A stretch of DNA of 64,000 bases from the NCBI GenBank assembly GCA_903632075.3, contig CAHIKZ030004549.1, positions 2,144,501-2,208,500 on the forward strand. The letters run 5' to 3'. The translations under genes and the position numbers were made by a program. Source of the DNA: Acanthosepion pharaonis. Lineage: Eukaryota > Mollusca > Cephalopoda > Sepiida > Sepiidae. The notes beneath the pieces were generated by a model that was not told the origin of the DNA, did no database searches, and saw only the letters and a program-made list of their open reading frames with translations. Below, piece by piece: positions 43,346 to 55,724 of the stretch (the stretch's first letter is position 1; every line of letters starts with the position of its first letter).

Positions 43346-44080
43346 GCAAAATATCTCACAAAGGAGATTCTTTAGTGTGGAAAACAAGCGCCATGCTTAA
43401 AACATGAGAAAATGGTAAAATAATCTAGTTCCTTCGACTTTGCCTTCGGTATGTCACAGGAGTCAGGACGAACAATCACTGAGATGCTGTCTGATTAAAA
43501 AGGTCCCTTTAACTATGCATGGCAAGATCTGTAGACCCTTGTCCACGAGTGATTAAGGATCTTTGACTTTTTTTTTATTCTGATAAAAGAATAATATAAA
43601 CATAATAGTAAGTATTTAGGCATGAGGTCGTTCTAGGAGATTGTAGAGGCAATAAACATGGAAGCTTCAATTATACACTTTGCCTTTAAAGATACTGTAA
43701 ATGCATTAATATTATTCAAGTTGAAAATTACTTCTGGCATTCTATTTATTGTTTTGTGTCTTTTTTCTCACGTTACTTGAAAGTGTTGGAGAAATATTAA
43801 TGGCTGTGTATCTATCCTGAGTCTGGGAGATTTAGTGAATGATTTCTGGGCCAACATGTATCGAGGCCTTTCCTCACAGCAATATTCCCACTGCTATAAA
43901 AGTCTTGGTCTTCAAATTGTTCAAGTATAATCGGAAAATGAATGTGTGATGTGAATACACATGAGGATGGCAAGAAGTAAAAAAGAAAAGATACAAATGA
44001 CAAAAGAGGAAGGGCAAATAATACGAAAGAAAATATATGGAAACGAGGAAAAAAAGATGGAAAAGTAAAGAAAGAAGTTT
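43342..44080. other. Unassigned sequence
   Basis: No gene recognised. CAGGACGAACAATCACTGAG near 43462 may be a repeat tail, but no partner was found in this window. Confidence 0.3.
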
Positions 44081-44722
44081 AAAGAGAAAGAAAGACAAAA
44101 GAAAGAAAGAAGAAAGAAAAAAGAAAGATTTTTAAAGATAAGGATGGAAAGAAAGAAAGCAAGAAAGAAGAAAAGAAAGAAAAAAGAAAGAGCTGTCAAG
44201 ATAAAGAAAGAAAGCAAGAAAAAGGAAAGAACTGTCAAAAGAAAGGAAGGAAGAAAGGACGGAAGAAAGAAAGGAAGAAAGTATGAAAAAAGAAAGAAAG
44301 AAAAAAGAAAGATCTGTCAAGATAAGGAAAGAAAGTAAGAAAAAAGAAAGAACTGTCAAAAGAAAGAAAGAAAGGAAGGAAGGAAGAAAGAAATATCTGT
44401 AAAGATAAATAAAGAAAGGAAAATAAAAGGAGTTTTAAAGACAAAGAAAGAAAGAAAGAGAATTAATTATATGGATAGATAGAAAGAAAGAAAGCTATTA
44501 TAAAAGAAAGTGCTCACAAGATAAGGATAGAAAAAGAAAGAAAAAGAATAGAACAGTAGTAAAGAGAAAGAAAAAAAAGAAAGAAAGAAAGAAAAAAGAA
44601 GGAAAAAAGAAAGAGCTGTCAAAAAAAAGAAAGAAAGAATGAAAGAAATATCCGTAAAGATATAGAAAGAAAGGAAAATAGAAGGAGTTTTAAAGGCAAA
44701 GGAAGAAAGAAAGAAAAAAGAG

Positions 44723-44757
<35 letters not shown>

Positions 44758-44921
44758 GAATTATATGGATAGATAGAAAAAAAGAAAGAAAGCTATTATA
44801 AAAGAAAGTGCTCACAAGATAAGGATAGAAAAGAAATAAAGAAAGAGCAATCAAGATAAAAATATAAATAAGAAAGAAAGAACAGTAAAGAGAAAGAAAG
44901 CGTTTTGAAGATAAGGATGGA

Positions 44922-44963
<42 letters not shown>

Positions 44964-45061
44964 AGAACATAAATAAAGAAAGATATTTTAAAAGAAAGAA
45001 AGAGCTCACAAGATAAGGATAGAAAAAAGAAAGAAAGAAAAAGAAAACAACAGCAGTAAAG

Positions 45062-45104
<43 letters not shown>

Positions 45105-45110
45105 ATCTTA
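44081..45110. repeat. (GAAA)n array with higher-order units
   Basis: About 1 kb of AAAG sequence with diverged units such as AGAGCTGTCAAGATAAGGA and AAAGTGCTCACAAGATAAGG, the latter at about 44508, 44807 and 44998. Perfect AAAG runs at 44722-44756, 44919-44960 and 45063-45105. Confidence 0.95.
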
Positions 45111-45620
45111 TACGTAGTTTATTACTTGGATGTGCGCTGTCACGTGATCTACGACGGCGGATTTAGGTGAGCGAGAGATTATGATTATGATTATCAATGA
45201 ACCCAATTTTAACATTTTTCTTTAATAATGATAATCGAAGTTACTTCTAGCAATAAAAGACGGGAAGTCGTGGAGCACCCTGATCGTTCATGCTCTGAAG
45301 TGATAAAAGAATTGTCTTAATATTCTTATCATTTTGGGATATTTTTTTTCTTTCATCTTTGTTTTTGTCAGAGAGTAGGACGTGAAAGGTAAGATGCTTA
45401 ATGTTCTTGTCAATCACAATTCAAACAGCGTGAGGTGAGAAAGAAAGGAATCGCCTTCGGAAAGATTTGAACCCCCCTCCCATGATTTGAGATCATATTT
45501 GACATAAATATGGGATTAACAACGTATAGAATCTCGCAAGTTCTATTCCAGAGATTATTGGTGGCTCTGCAATAGTGTGCTGAACAACAGTAAGTCTTCA
45601 ATCAATTCGAAGTTATGATA
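45111..45620. other. Mostly unassigned, with a LINE family 2 scrap
   Basis: 45258-45305 (GACGGGAAGTCGTGGAGCAC, ATGCTCTGAAG) resembles the extreme 3' end of LINE family 2. Nothing else recognised. Confidence 0.35.
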
Positions 45621-45622
45621 TC

Positions 45623-47100
45623 TACAGCAGATAAGATTGACTGCTTTGCTCGGAAATGCTCTTCCAACTAAACACTCGACTGATGTGGAGTACCCACACT
45701 TGATCCCCACCCTAAAACTGAGGCTCCACTGAATGATATGCGCATAACCCCAACACTGGTTCCGGGCATTATGTGTAAATTAGACTCCTATAAGGCAAGT
45801 GGAGGTGACGGGATCCCAGTCGTCGTCCTAAAGAAATGTTCTCTCGAGCTGGCTGCAGTTCTCTCCAAACTCTACAACTATTGCCGCGCTGCTTCCTGCT
45901 TTCAAGCTTGTTGGAAATCTCTGCAGTTCCTGTTTTTAAGAACTTTGGAGAAATGTCTGACTCCTCTAACTATCGCTTATTATTCTCCTACCGCTTTTCG
46001 GTAAAGTATTCGAGATTTTAATCAATGTGTTTAAGCATCTTAACTCTCACGTACTCTCTGACAAACAATATGGCTTCCATTTTGCCTAGTCTACCTTTAA
46101 CCTGCTTACGTCTATCACTGAATACGTATATCAGGCTCTTGATAATAACGGCGAAGTTCGAGATATGGCTCTAGATATCTCAAAGGCGTTTGACAGGGGT
46201 TGGTAGGCTGGTCTTCTACGTAAGCGTCAGGGCTACGGTATTACAGAACTATTGTCTGATTTAATCCAATCATTCCTATCAAATCGTGAAATGTAGGTCG
46301 TTCTGAACGGGCTCGATTTCAGACACTTTCACACGCACGCGGATAGCCTCCAAGTCTCCTACGCTGTTTCTGATCTTCACCAATGATCTTCCTGATGTCA
46401 TCAGTTCCCAAGTAAGGAATTATGCAGAAGATACTACCATTTACTCCTGTCTCAATAGCAAATCCGTCAGAGCTGACAAAGTTAACCTTGTCGCTTCTCT
46501 TGAAAATGACCTCCAATCAGTAATTAACTGCGTCAGGAAATGGCTTGTAAATTTTAATGTCTCCAACACTAAACTGCTCTCATTTAAGCACCATACAAAA
46601 GTTCCCTGTCCGCCATCAGCATGGCTGATGCTAAACTTCTGGAGAGCTTCACACAGCGCCTTCTTGGCCTCACGTTTTCAACTTACTTGAAGTGGAACAA
46701 CTGCATTGAATCAATAGCTGCATCTACTGCAAGGAAAGTTGGTTCATTGTGTCGTGCCAGAAGGTTTTTATCGTCAGAGCACATTTACAAATCTACCATT
46801 CGGTTGTGCATTGTATACTGTTGCAATATCTGGTCTGGTACTCCTGCTATTCCTCTAGAGGTTCTTGACAAAATCCAGAGAAGGATCTGCAATGTAATCG
46901 ATCCTGACTTGGTATCAGGAATTCAGTCACTTTCTCACCGACGTGACGTGGCTTCCCTTTTTTTACAAATATTTTCCTGGCCACTGCTCCGACGAGCTTT
47001 TTTCCCAGTACACGGACTACATGAATTTAAGCGTGCTACTAGAACTATGATCCTGAATATTTTTTAAAATCAGTTCACCCCAAGATAGGCGATAATGCCA
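45623..47100 (+). pseudogene. LINE family 1 (jockey/CR1-like) reverse transcriptase, largest copy
   Basis: Blocks in order: ADKIDCFARKCSSN, YKASGGDGIPVVVLKKCSLE, LSKLYNYCRAASCFQACWKS (RT start), DKQYGFHFA, EVRDMALDISKAFDRGW (motif A, Asp kept), SFLSNREM, LFLIFTNDLPDVISSQV, NYAEDTTIYSCLNSKS (motif C, YADD changed to YAED near 46422), VINCVRKWLVNFNVSNTKLL, LTFSTYLKWNNCIESIAAST, YKSTIRLCIVYCCNIWSGTP, LQSLSHRRDVASLF, and the tail TCAGTTCACCCCAAG. At least four frame changes and several stops. The altered catalytic motif adds to the evidence that it is dead. The endonuclease domain is missing. Confidence 0.9.
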
Positions 47101-47299
47101 CTAAGACGCAATGGGTTACTCGGAATGAAAGACAATGCGAAGACTTTAGAAGGAACCGAAACCCAATTCTAAACAGGAAACAAGGTATAAATATCTAGTC
47201 CTGTTCAAAAGACAAGGACGGAATGTGCACCGGACAATATTGAAATGAAAGCAGTGATGACACAGATTGAACACTTCAAATACGTTAGTGCACGATGAT

Positions 47300-47720
47300 T
47301 TTCTGAGCTTAATTTAGATGTGGCACAAGGCCAACATTATGGAGCATACCGATAGGATCGAACTCACTACTCAGTTGTAATTCATCTAGCGAAACAAGCT
47401 TGATAGCCATTACACCATGTTGACGTGGCCAAATGATTTTCTGGGAGTAGCTTGTATATGGTACAAGGCCGAAAGTATGGGGCCCCAAGTGTGGAGCAAA
47501 CTCACTATTCAGTCGCAATTGTTTTAGCTTGTTAACCATTACACCACGTCAAAGTGCCCCCAAATGCACTGTATTGTTGTTTTCTAAGAGTAGCTTAGAT
47601 GTGGCACAAGGCCGAATGTATAGGACACCCAGTGAGGATCGAACTCAGTCGTAATTGATCAAGTGAGACATGCTTGCTAAGCTTTACACCACGTCAAAGT
47701 ACCCAATACATCAGCGTATG
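47300..47720 (-). mobile_element. Triple tandem of a tRNA-like SINE head
   Basis: Three units of about 125-140 bp on the minus strand, each with a B box (GAGTTCGATCC or a variant), GTGTAATGG/GTGTAAAGC, and ending at GCC(T/G)TGTGCCACATCTAA. Plus-strand landmarks ACACCA(T/C)GT(T/C) occur at 47411, 47541 and 47687, and CACAAGGCC at 47324, 47464 and 47605. A single related copy sits at 59470. Confidence 0.75.
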
Positions 47721-47729
47721 AATCAGTTA

Positions 47730-48260
47730 TAAGAAATTTAGTATAAGAGATAAGGAAACTGAACATCGAATAATCTGTACTAGGAGTAGTTTCTCTCAAC
47801 ACTGCAAGCTGCTACAGAACCAAAACATTAACTCAAAAAATCAAGTCATGTTCTTAAATAGTCTCGGCAGATTGGTACTTTCATAGGAATGTCTTGCATG
47901 GCGCCAAACCAGTTCATCTAAACGGTCAACTATATACAGCCGCTTTCTGAAACTGATGGTTAACAATGGCTTCGAAGCGTGTAGAACTTAGAGAGGATCA
48001 CCCTTCTTTGAATCCCGTGGACCAGTGGTGTAGAATAAGAAAAAAAGAACTGTGTCAAATAACAGAAATCACATTACTTGAGGACTTTCAGCAACAGCAA
48101 CAACTTGAATGCATAGCACATAAAACTCGACGAGAGAATAATGACATTCTAACATTCCATACAACTTCAAACAAAAGGTTAGGAAGGAAATCCCCGCCAT
48201 ACTAGAAAGTGCAATAACAACCACTCGACTTGAAAAATCTGTTTTCCTGAAAAACTGTGT
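47730..48260 (+). pseudogene. LINE family 5 C-terminal fragment
   Basis: ETEHRIICTRSSFSQHCKLL, VMFLNSLGRLVLS (like the AYVWSVLLYG block), then a 79-codon frame at 47966-48205 with EDFQQQQQLECIAHKTRREN and LTFHTTSNKRLGRKSPPY, and afterwards TTRLEKSVFLKNCV. The order resembles the C-terminal region of RT-type LINEs, where the GHxxRRxxxxI and KRxxGRK blocks occur. Tentative. Confidence 0.45.
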
Positions 48261-48274
48261 TCCTGTTTCATATT

Positions 48275-48281
48275 CTTTCTT

Positions 48282-48324
<43 letters not shown>

Positions 48325-48381
48325 CCTCATATCTTTTCTACCTTTCATTACGTGTTCACATCCTTATTTTCCTTTCTTTTT

Positions 48382-48412
<31 letters not shown>

Positions 48413-48427
48413 GTCATATTCTGTCTG

Positions 48428-48474
<47 letters not shown>

Positions 48475-48539
48475 CCTCATATATTTCCTTCTTTTCATTC
48501 GGTCGTTACTGAGCTATTTTCATTTCTTTCTTCTTTTCT

Positions 48540-48595
<56 letters not shown>

Positions 48596-48602
48596 TCACG
48601 GT

Positions 48603-48651
<49 letters not shown>

Positions 48652-48662
48652 ATGACCTGTTC

Positions 48663-48711
<49 letters not shown>

Positions 48712-48770
48712 TTTCATATGTTTGCCATTCTTTCTCTTTCTATCTATCTATATGCATCTAATCATTCGTT
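48275..48770. repeat. Alternating TCTA and TTTC microsatellites
   Basis: TCTA at 48280-48325, 48428-48473, 48604-48651 and 48666-48709. TTTC at 48378-48412 and 48538-48598. Linkers TCCTCATAT(C/A)TTTTC repeat, so this is a duplicated compound block. Confidence 0.95.
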
Positions 48771-49278
48771 TTTCTTTGTCTGACGTTCTTTTATTCCCCC
48801 CCACCATCTATTTGCCTTTGTTATTTTCTTTATTCCTCGCCCTGTTCTTGGCTTTTCTTTCTTTCTTTTGTCATTTTCTGCTTTGGTTTCATGAGCGCAT
48901 TCTTTCCTTCATTACTTTCTTTCTTTCTCCATTCCGATGTCTCCGTTTCTCGTTGCCTAGCGTTTGTGTTAATGTTCTCGACCAGATGGCGCGATAAACG
49001 CGTTTCCAAATACAAAAATGAATCGCTGTCCCAGCACACGTCACTCGTCGGCCAGAGACAATCGTATCAATTCTCTCATCTTTCATCCATAAAGAAATAA
49101 ACGGAAAGAGGTAGCACAATATATGCAAATGTGGCCGACGTGATAGAGGTGAGAAATAGATGTTTACATTCACATTAATGTGTCAATTCATTCTGAAAGA
49201 TTCACAAAGCCCAATATGATGAAAAAGTGCCCCAAACATAATAAAACATAGTTTTATCGTCAAAGCCTTAATTTAAAT
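48771..49278. other. Unassigned sequence, CG-richer in part
   Basis: Pyrimidine-rich to 48940, then a CG-richer stretch (48955-49060) with a CTCF-like site. No exon recognised. Confidence 0.3.
48982..48993 (+). promoter_or_regulatory. CTCF-like core motif
   Basis: CCAGATGGCGCG matches the conserved bilaterian CTCF core (CCAGnnGGCGC). A single short match; chance occurrence is possible. Confidence 0.2.
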
Positions 49279-49590
49279 CGGTGGAGCATTGGATAGCGGC
49301 TCGGATTGAGGAATCGGGGAACCGAGTTCGAATTCCATTCTAATCCATTACATTCGCATACGTGCTAATACCATTGGGAAAGGTATGAATCTTCTTCTTC
49401 TCCCCCGCCTAGCTATGGGTAGATAGCAGGACAGACTGGGTTCTATAGCTTTGTATGGCCTAGGAGAAGGAAAAAAAAAAACTCTGAATTCAAAACCGGT
49501 CTGGAGCGGGTTGGGCTCCGTCAGGCTTTCTTGCCCAAGAAACAACTTCTACTGCTGCAGCAGAACCCATAGTACTTCTACGGGTCACGG
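49279..49590 (+). mobile_element. tRNA-derived SINE, family A with alternate tail
   Basis: Head GGTGGAGCATTGGATAGCGG, B-box region CCGAGTTCGAATTCCATTCT, body as in other copies, then the tail CTAGGAGAAGG and ACTCTGAATTCAAAACC, shared with the copy at 63625. Confidence 0.85.
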
Positions 49591-50560
49591 GAAAAATTTG
49601 GAATTACGCTTAAAAATTTCGTTTTTCTGATGTAAAAGGGGTGGGGGGCATAAATTTAACATCAGAAATTTGAGTGTCTTTTTGCTTTGAAAAACATATT
49701 GATTTTGAAATTCTTGCAAAAATCAGATAATTCTTGGATTTTAATGAAACATTCAGGATTTATTCACAAATGAATAATTTTTTTTTTTTTTTAGAAAATC
49801 ATGGTAAAAAAAAGTTTTTTTCATCTATCATCTTATATATTTTTATGAAATTTCGAGAAATTCTATTTTTGTAGTTCTTAATGTTTATATTAGTTATATA
49901 AACAAATTTTACGAGAATTTAAATCATCAAATTTTTGTGGGGGTCAAATAAGATCCCCTGTTAGAAAAATTCTGCTCTGAACCGTAAAATAAAAAATACA
50001 ATAAAGCCTAGAGATTATTTAATTAGAACTGATTTTAATTGCTTTTATATATGAAATATATTATGGATACAATTGATTTAATAAAAAAAATGTCAAAGGA
50101 TAATGAATTTTTACAAGAAGTGTTTTGATTTAAAAACAACTAATTATAAAAATTTATAAAGTTTTCAATTTTTTAAAATTCTCTATTTATTTGTATCGGT
50201 CAAGTGATATTGTTATTAAATAAAATCTATATTTACCAATCATAAATGGAAACGCTTACTACAATTCAGTGACCCCCTTGTATTTTAAAAATAATTTTTT
50301 ATTTTTATTTTTACGTACATAAACGTATTTGTAAATACAGACATCCATACACGACATTGTCAAAAATTAAAACTACAGTAAATTTAAAATTTATTGGTAA
50401 CTTTCTAGTATTCCCTCAACAAACGTCTTCGTAAGATTATAAAGCCAAATTACCTGAAAGTACCTAAAGTGTAATAAAATATTTATAATGATTTAACATT
50501 TTTAAGATTACTGGGTTATTAAAAAATATCTGAAAAAGGCGTTCACGCTTTATTCGTCAT
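49591..50560. other. Unassigned very AT-rich sequence
   Basis: No gene or repeat recognised. Confidence 0.4.
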
Positions 50561-50564
50561 TTAA

Positions 50565-51600
50565 TTGCTCAGCAACCTCGATATATTCGGGAAAGATATC
50601 AGAATAATCAAGAATCTATACTGGCAGCAAACAGCATGTATACGCATAGGGACCGAGTTCATTGAATATACAAAAATAGAAAGGGTAGTAAGGCAATAAT
50701 AGGACTTCTTACCCGACTGGATCAACCTATACAGCGAGGTAATCCAGAGAGAATGGAAACCCTACCGGGGTTTACTAGCATTAGCGGTCAAAACGACATA
50801 AGATACGCAGATGATACAGTACTGATAGCAGACAATGAAATGAAATTACAAAATCTTCTACAGAAGGTAGCGACGGAGAGTGAGAAGAAAGGACTAAGCA
50901 TAAGCAAGAAGACTGTGTGCATGGTCGTCAGTAAGCGGATGAGCCCGAAATGCGATCTGAAGTTGGGGAACATTAAAATCAAGCAGACGCGGAAATTTAA
51001 ATACCTGGGAAGCGTCTTGACAGAGGATGGTAAGTGCGACACTGAGATCCGTAGACGTATATTGGGATGACCAAAGACACATTCCAAAAGCTGGACAGAG
51101 TATTGCGAGACAGGGGGATTTCTTTGGTAACAAAGAAAAGAATACTGAGCTGTTACGTGACATCTATCCTTCTTTATGGCAGCGAATGTTGGATGATTTC
51201 TTCGAAGATGAAGAAGAGACTTGAGGCGACAGACATGTGGTTCTACAGAAGGATGCTAAGGATATCATAGACCGAGCGTGTGAGCAACGATGGAATCTTA
51301 GAGAGATTGCAAAAAAGGAGGAGGCTTATACTTAACATCAGGAAGAGGCAGCTGAAGTTTCTGGGAAACATAATGAGGAAGGAGGGCCTGAAGAATCTGA
51401 TACTCACGTGTCGAATAGAAGGAAAGAGAGACAAGGGAAAACAATGCATTGCATACCAGGCGGACTTAAGCAAGTGAATGATAGGAAGCGGTCAGGGGGA
51501 GGTGGAAGAAGGTATAAGCTTGTTGAGAGCTGCAAGCTATAGTGTGTGGTGGAGAGCCATGACCGCCTACGTCCTGAAAGAACATAGTACATAAAAAGAA
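50565..51600 (+). pseudogene. LINE family 2 (RTE-like) reverse transcriptase, best copy
   Basis: DIFGKDIRIIKNLYWQQTAC, KIERVVRQ followed by TAA-TAG where QGC is expected, YSEVIQREWK, then IRYADDTVLIADNEMKLQ (catalytic YADD intact at 50803-50814), KGLSISKKTVCMVVSKR, FKYLGSVLTEDGKCDTEIRR, a frame change, KLDRVLRDRGISLVTKKRIL, YVTSILLYGSECWMISSKM, KRLEATDMWFYRRMLRIS, a stop, then ILNIRKRQLKFLGNIMRKEG and the 3' tail. It keeps the second half of the RT. Stops and frameshifts make it inactive. Seven more fragments of the family are spread through the window. Confidence 0.9.
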
Positions 51601-51969
51601 AGAAAAGAATTTCCCTACAAGTATTCCCCCCCTTATCTACATCTAACACTCTTCAGCTTTTCGATGCATGCGTCAACGCCTCATAAAAACCATCCACCTT
51701 CGTGTTAAAAAATGCTTTTCTGCGATATTTTAAACTGAAAGTAAATAATATTCTGTTTTAATTTAAATTAATTAATCTTTAAATCAGTTAATCTTTCTCA
51801 AATAAAAAGTATATTTTATACTTGAATTTTTTTTTAATAAAGAGAATTATGTGGTGTTGACAGATTTCTCAATACAGTCGATTTATCTGTCTACATCTCT
51901 GAGATGAGGTATTATGGTCACTTGCATTATTTACATTATTCGGACTGTTATCCGCATCTTCATTGCCAT

Positions 51970-52017
51970 ATTCACAACGTTTCGGTGACTCTACGCCCCG
52001 GCCTTCGTCAGGTGATT
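51970..52017 (-). ncRNA. Hammerhead-like motif with loopless palindromic helix III
   Basis: On the minus strand: TCAC, CTGACGA, an extra A, a stem II that closes with GG/CC (GGCC...TCACC), GAAA, then ACGT plus T, and GTGA pairing with TCAC. The core box is exact. Helix III is a bare ACGT palindrome that could only form between two molecules. Confidence 0.5.
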
Positions 52018-52227
52018 GGAATTGCGAACCGAATCCTTTATTTCGTCCACCGGGGTGGATTGTTCTAGTTCCACGTGCCATGCCTCTTCCGGATGTCTCA
52101 GTTATTTCCCTTTAAGTTAACTCTCTAAGTTTTCGTTCACCACTTCTGTAGCTTGGTATTGAACTCGCAACATTTTGGTTTTAGTCACTAGATCTAACCA
52201 ACACCTTTATTCACTGGGCCATGTGTC

Positions 52228-52276
52228 CTAAAGAAAGCCGTCGCGTAAAACGGCCGAGACGTTGTGAAAATGGCAA
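52228..52276 (+). ncRNA. Degenerate hammerhead-like motif
   Basis: CTAAAGA (one change from CTGAAGA), stem II GCCGT/ACGGC, GAGA in place of GAAA, then CGTTGTGAA. It faces the motif at 51970. Confidence 0.35.
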
Positions 52277-52325
52277 TGAAGACAAGGATAACAGTACGAA
52301 TAATGTAAATAATGCAAATAGCCGA

Positions 52326-53051
52326 TTTAAGCGATTTACAAAAAATAATTCCAATCAATTTAAATTCTATTTGAAATGCAGCAAAGTATTTTGATTACTG
52401 GAAATATTAAATTTAATCTATCAGCTTGCAATTACAACTAAAATAAAAGCTTCAAGGAAGATTTTTCATATTTAAAATGCAAAGCTGATTTAAACCAAAG
52501 CTGATTTTAGGTTCTTTTTTCTTTGGGGTACCAACATAAAATGATATTGTTAAAAGTTTGCTATATGTATGGAGGAAGTGTTTTCAATATTGTGAATAGA
52601 ATACTTGTAAATATAAGCTGTATGGACATAGAAATCAGCACTGTATAGAATTGATTTTATTATAATATTTATTTTGATTTCATTTTATATATTCCTTAAG
52701 ACCTAAATATTAAGATAAATTATAATTTGAATTATAAGTATTCATTATTTTCATCACATATGTACGATTCCTTTTTCTTAGCACAAGTTTATTTTATTTC
52801 CTACGTCGAATCAGGCTATTTTACGTTTATTATTTTTCTATTCAAACCTCACTGAATTATTCAGAGTTATTCATTTTATTCACAATTTCTAATGTTATTA
52901 ATCGTTTCAAAATATTTCAAATTAACCATAGTGTTTCTATGGCATGCGCAGAAGCCATGTTTTCTGAACTTTTTCATTTGCTGTGATTATGTCCTTATTG
53001 AACGAAGCGTTACCAACAAAATAAAAAATGATGCAGCCGACTTGTATTTCC

Positions 53052-53055
<4 letters not shown>
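52326..53055. other. Unassigned AT-rich sequence
   Basis: No gene or repeat recognised. Confidence 0.35.

Positions 53056-53056
<1 letters not shown>

Positions 53057-53107
<51 letters not shown>
53057..53107. repeat. (TA)n microsatellite
   Basis: About 25 TA units. Confidence 0.95.
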
Positions 53108-53108
<1 letters not shown>

Positions 53109-53279
53109 TAGCTCGCGAAAAATCGAAAAATAATTAATTCGGTCGAAAACTGTGAGGATAAAAACGAAAATTTGTAAACAGTCCCTATTACTGCTGATAA
53201 TGCAAGACTCCCCAAGATATAAAATGTTTGAAACTCTGACTTTATGCAACCAAAGTCTCTACCAATATGGTTTTGCCGC

Positions 53280-53679
53280 TCTATAAGTCTTTCTGCTTTT
53301 AACTTACTGCCTGACGAAACTAAGTTTGCTGCCTGACGAAAGTTTTTTTTTTTTTTATATTTGTGTCTAAGACATTGGTGTTTTGCCGAGCGCTTTCGGT
53401 TTTCCACTGTCATCATAGTTGTAGGTTTTGGTTTGAAGTAGGTTGTATATTATTTTATTTTATAGATAATATTTTGGGTATTTAGGCAGTGTTGTTGGAT
53501 TATTTCATTAGCATTTGGAAGGGGTGGTGGTATTTATTATTTAGACGATTAGTTATTAAATATGTTTAAGATGTTTCTGCCAGGGTTAAATGCTATTTTT
53601 ATTTATGTTCGGTTTTTGGTTTTTAATTATGATGGCTTTAAGAATTTATAACAACACATACCTCAATAATGACATGCTG

Positions 53680-53680
<1 letters not shown>
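53280..53680. repeat. Hammerhead-family terminal repeat with degenerate motif
   Basis: TGCCTGACGAAA occurs twice at 53307-53343. At 53385-53422 the minus strand reads ATGATGA, a weak stem, GAAA, AGCGCT and C: a degraded hammerhead-like module with palindromic helix III. The following T-rich sequence to 53650 resembles 37470-37690 in composition and order (TATTATTTAGACGA). A TA tract follows at 53685. Confidence 0.45.

Positions 53681-53684
<4 letters not shown>

Positions 53685-53749
<65 letters not shown>
53685..53749. repeat. (TA)n-(TG)n microsatellite
   Basis: TA 53685-53710, TG 53711-53748, ending exactly at the Tigger element border. Confidence 0.95.
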
Positions 53750-53750
<1 letters not shown>

Positions 53751-55724
53751 AGTAGAATCCCTGACAACCGGACTAAGAAGGCCTTCCAGGTATGAGGAAT
53801 TGGTTACAAAGTCCGGATATGAGGGGTTATATTTAGATTAAAATAAAAGAACTGAAATCAGGTTTAACATTTATTTTCAATATTTTATAGTAAACAAAAT
53901 AATCTAATGGTGAGTGAAATAGAACGGAAAAAGAAATAAATTATGTAATGTTAATGAAAATTCATTAAATTAAGTATGCCACGTATGCAAAACAAATAAT
54001 GTAACAAAGATTTTTTAATCGCTGTTTCATGATGATTCTTTCTCTTCTAATGTCATTCTCAACTTTTTCCGCATTACGTTTTACTTTTGTTCTTGATTTT
54101 TTTTAAACGAAAAACACTTTTTAACTCTGCTTGCAATCATCATTGCTGAATGCTGGCTTTCTTTCCATAAAACTGACAACTTTTTCAATAGATTTTACGG
54201 AGGATTCATCATTTTACTCACCGTCGTTACATGTATTAAGCCATTCTACCAACTCATCAGAATAAAAGGTGCACAACTGATTCTCGTTGTTAGCAATTTT
54301 TAAAGTTTCCTTCAGAATGTGTACCTCTTCATTTTTATTACATAAATCTACACTTACAATCTACACTTACAATCTACACTTACAATCTACACTTACAATC
54401 ATTACATAAATCTACACTTACAATCTCATTCTTTTCTGTTGATGCATTTCCATCAATTTCATTTTGTTCTTTTGGAAGAAATTTTGTCCATGCACTTAAA
54501 AGAGTTTCTGATTTCACAAACTCCCATGTATCACGGAGCAAAAAAAAACTTTAATGTTTAAACCCTTTTAAAATTCTAATAGTTTCCTACCTTTTTGCAT
54601 CGTTTGCATCGTGAAATGACTCCTGTAATAACGCTTCACATTTGCTATTACTGCCTGGTCCATTGGTTGAATAAGTGGTGTGATATGTGATGGAAAATAA
54701 ACAGCATTCGTGAGATTCGTGTGGTGAGCCTTACAGTTGACAAGGACCAGCAAACATTTCTTATCATCTGGTTTACCTGATGTTTTAAAATGTGAACGAA
54801 CTTCAGGAATAAATTGTTGAAAAAAACACTCCTTAAAGATAGGTTTAGTCTTTCAAGCACTTTTTTCGGATTCATATTTTACCGGTAGATATACGAATCC
54901 TTTGAAAGCACGAGGACGTGCAGACTTTCCTATCACCAAGGGATTGATTTTGTGTGTGTCAGAAGCGTTTGCACATGAATGAACAGTCAGTCTTTCCTTG
55001 TTTTGTTTGAATCCGGCAACACTTTTTTTTCTTCATTTCCTGCTAAAGACATTTCCAGTACAATCCAGTCTCATGACAATTGTAAATTTGATCATGAATA
55101 AATCCTTGTTTCTTCAAAGAAAGAGGTAGAAAATGTTGTAGCTGCATTACAATCTGCTGATTTGATTTCTCCGACTATAGATAATTGCTTAATATCATGA
55201 CGATCCTTGAAACGATTTAGCAAACCGCAGCTAAATTTGCAGGGTAAATGTAGATTCATCATTTAACGATTTGGCCTTTGCTATGAACATCAGTCCTGAA
55301 ATCGACTTCCCCTCTGAACGCTTCTCAGAAAACCATTCGTACAGTTTTGTATCTAGAATAAGAGATTTAGGTTGACGAAAAGTTTCGAAACACGCTGGGA
55401 AATAGTTTCTTTGGTTGATTTTATATCCTACAATGTTGACATTCCTATGTTGAACTCAGCCATTAGTTACAATGAACTTTCAACAGCATCTAGTCTGTTT
55501 AAAATTTCCACTTTTTGTGTTAACTCCAAAGTTGTTCTTTTCCTCTTATTCCCATCATCATTTGCACCAATACAAGCCATTAGGGTGAAAGAAGCAGAAG
55601 CAGTTATCCAAAGTAAATTTCCTGAAAAACAGAAATTTCAAATCACTTACATATCACCCAAATAGTTCAAATATAAACATCAAAATCATGTTCGGATATG
55701 AGAAATTCCGGATATGTGAGATTC

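Larger units (their letters stand above)
51895..52325 (-). mobile_element. SINE family E bracketed by inverted hammerhead-like ends
   Basis: The left part (51925-52020) and right part (52225-52320) are partly reverse-complementary (TTACATTATTCGGACTGTTA against TAACAGTACGAATAATGTAA; CATTGCCATATTCACAACGT against ACGTTGTGAAAATGGCAATG). Between them is the family E body on the minus strand, with a tRNA-like head CATGGCCCAGTGAATAAAGG and AGATCTAGTGACTAAAACC. A second copy, without the right end, is at 56500-56830. Confidence 0.7.

Noticed and set aside
48257..48783. Transmembrane-like Phe/Leu/Ser/Tyr proteins
   Set aside because: They arise from TTTC and TCTA microsatellites in two frames.
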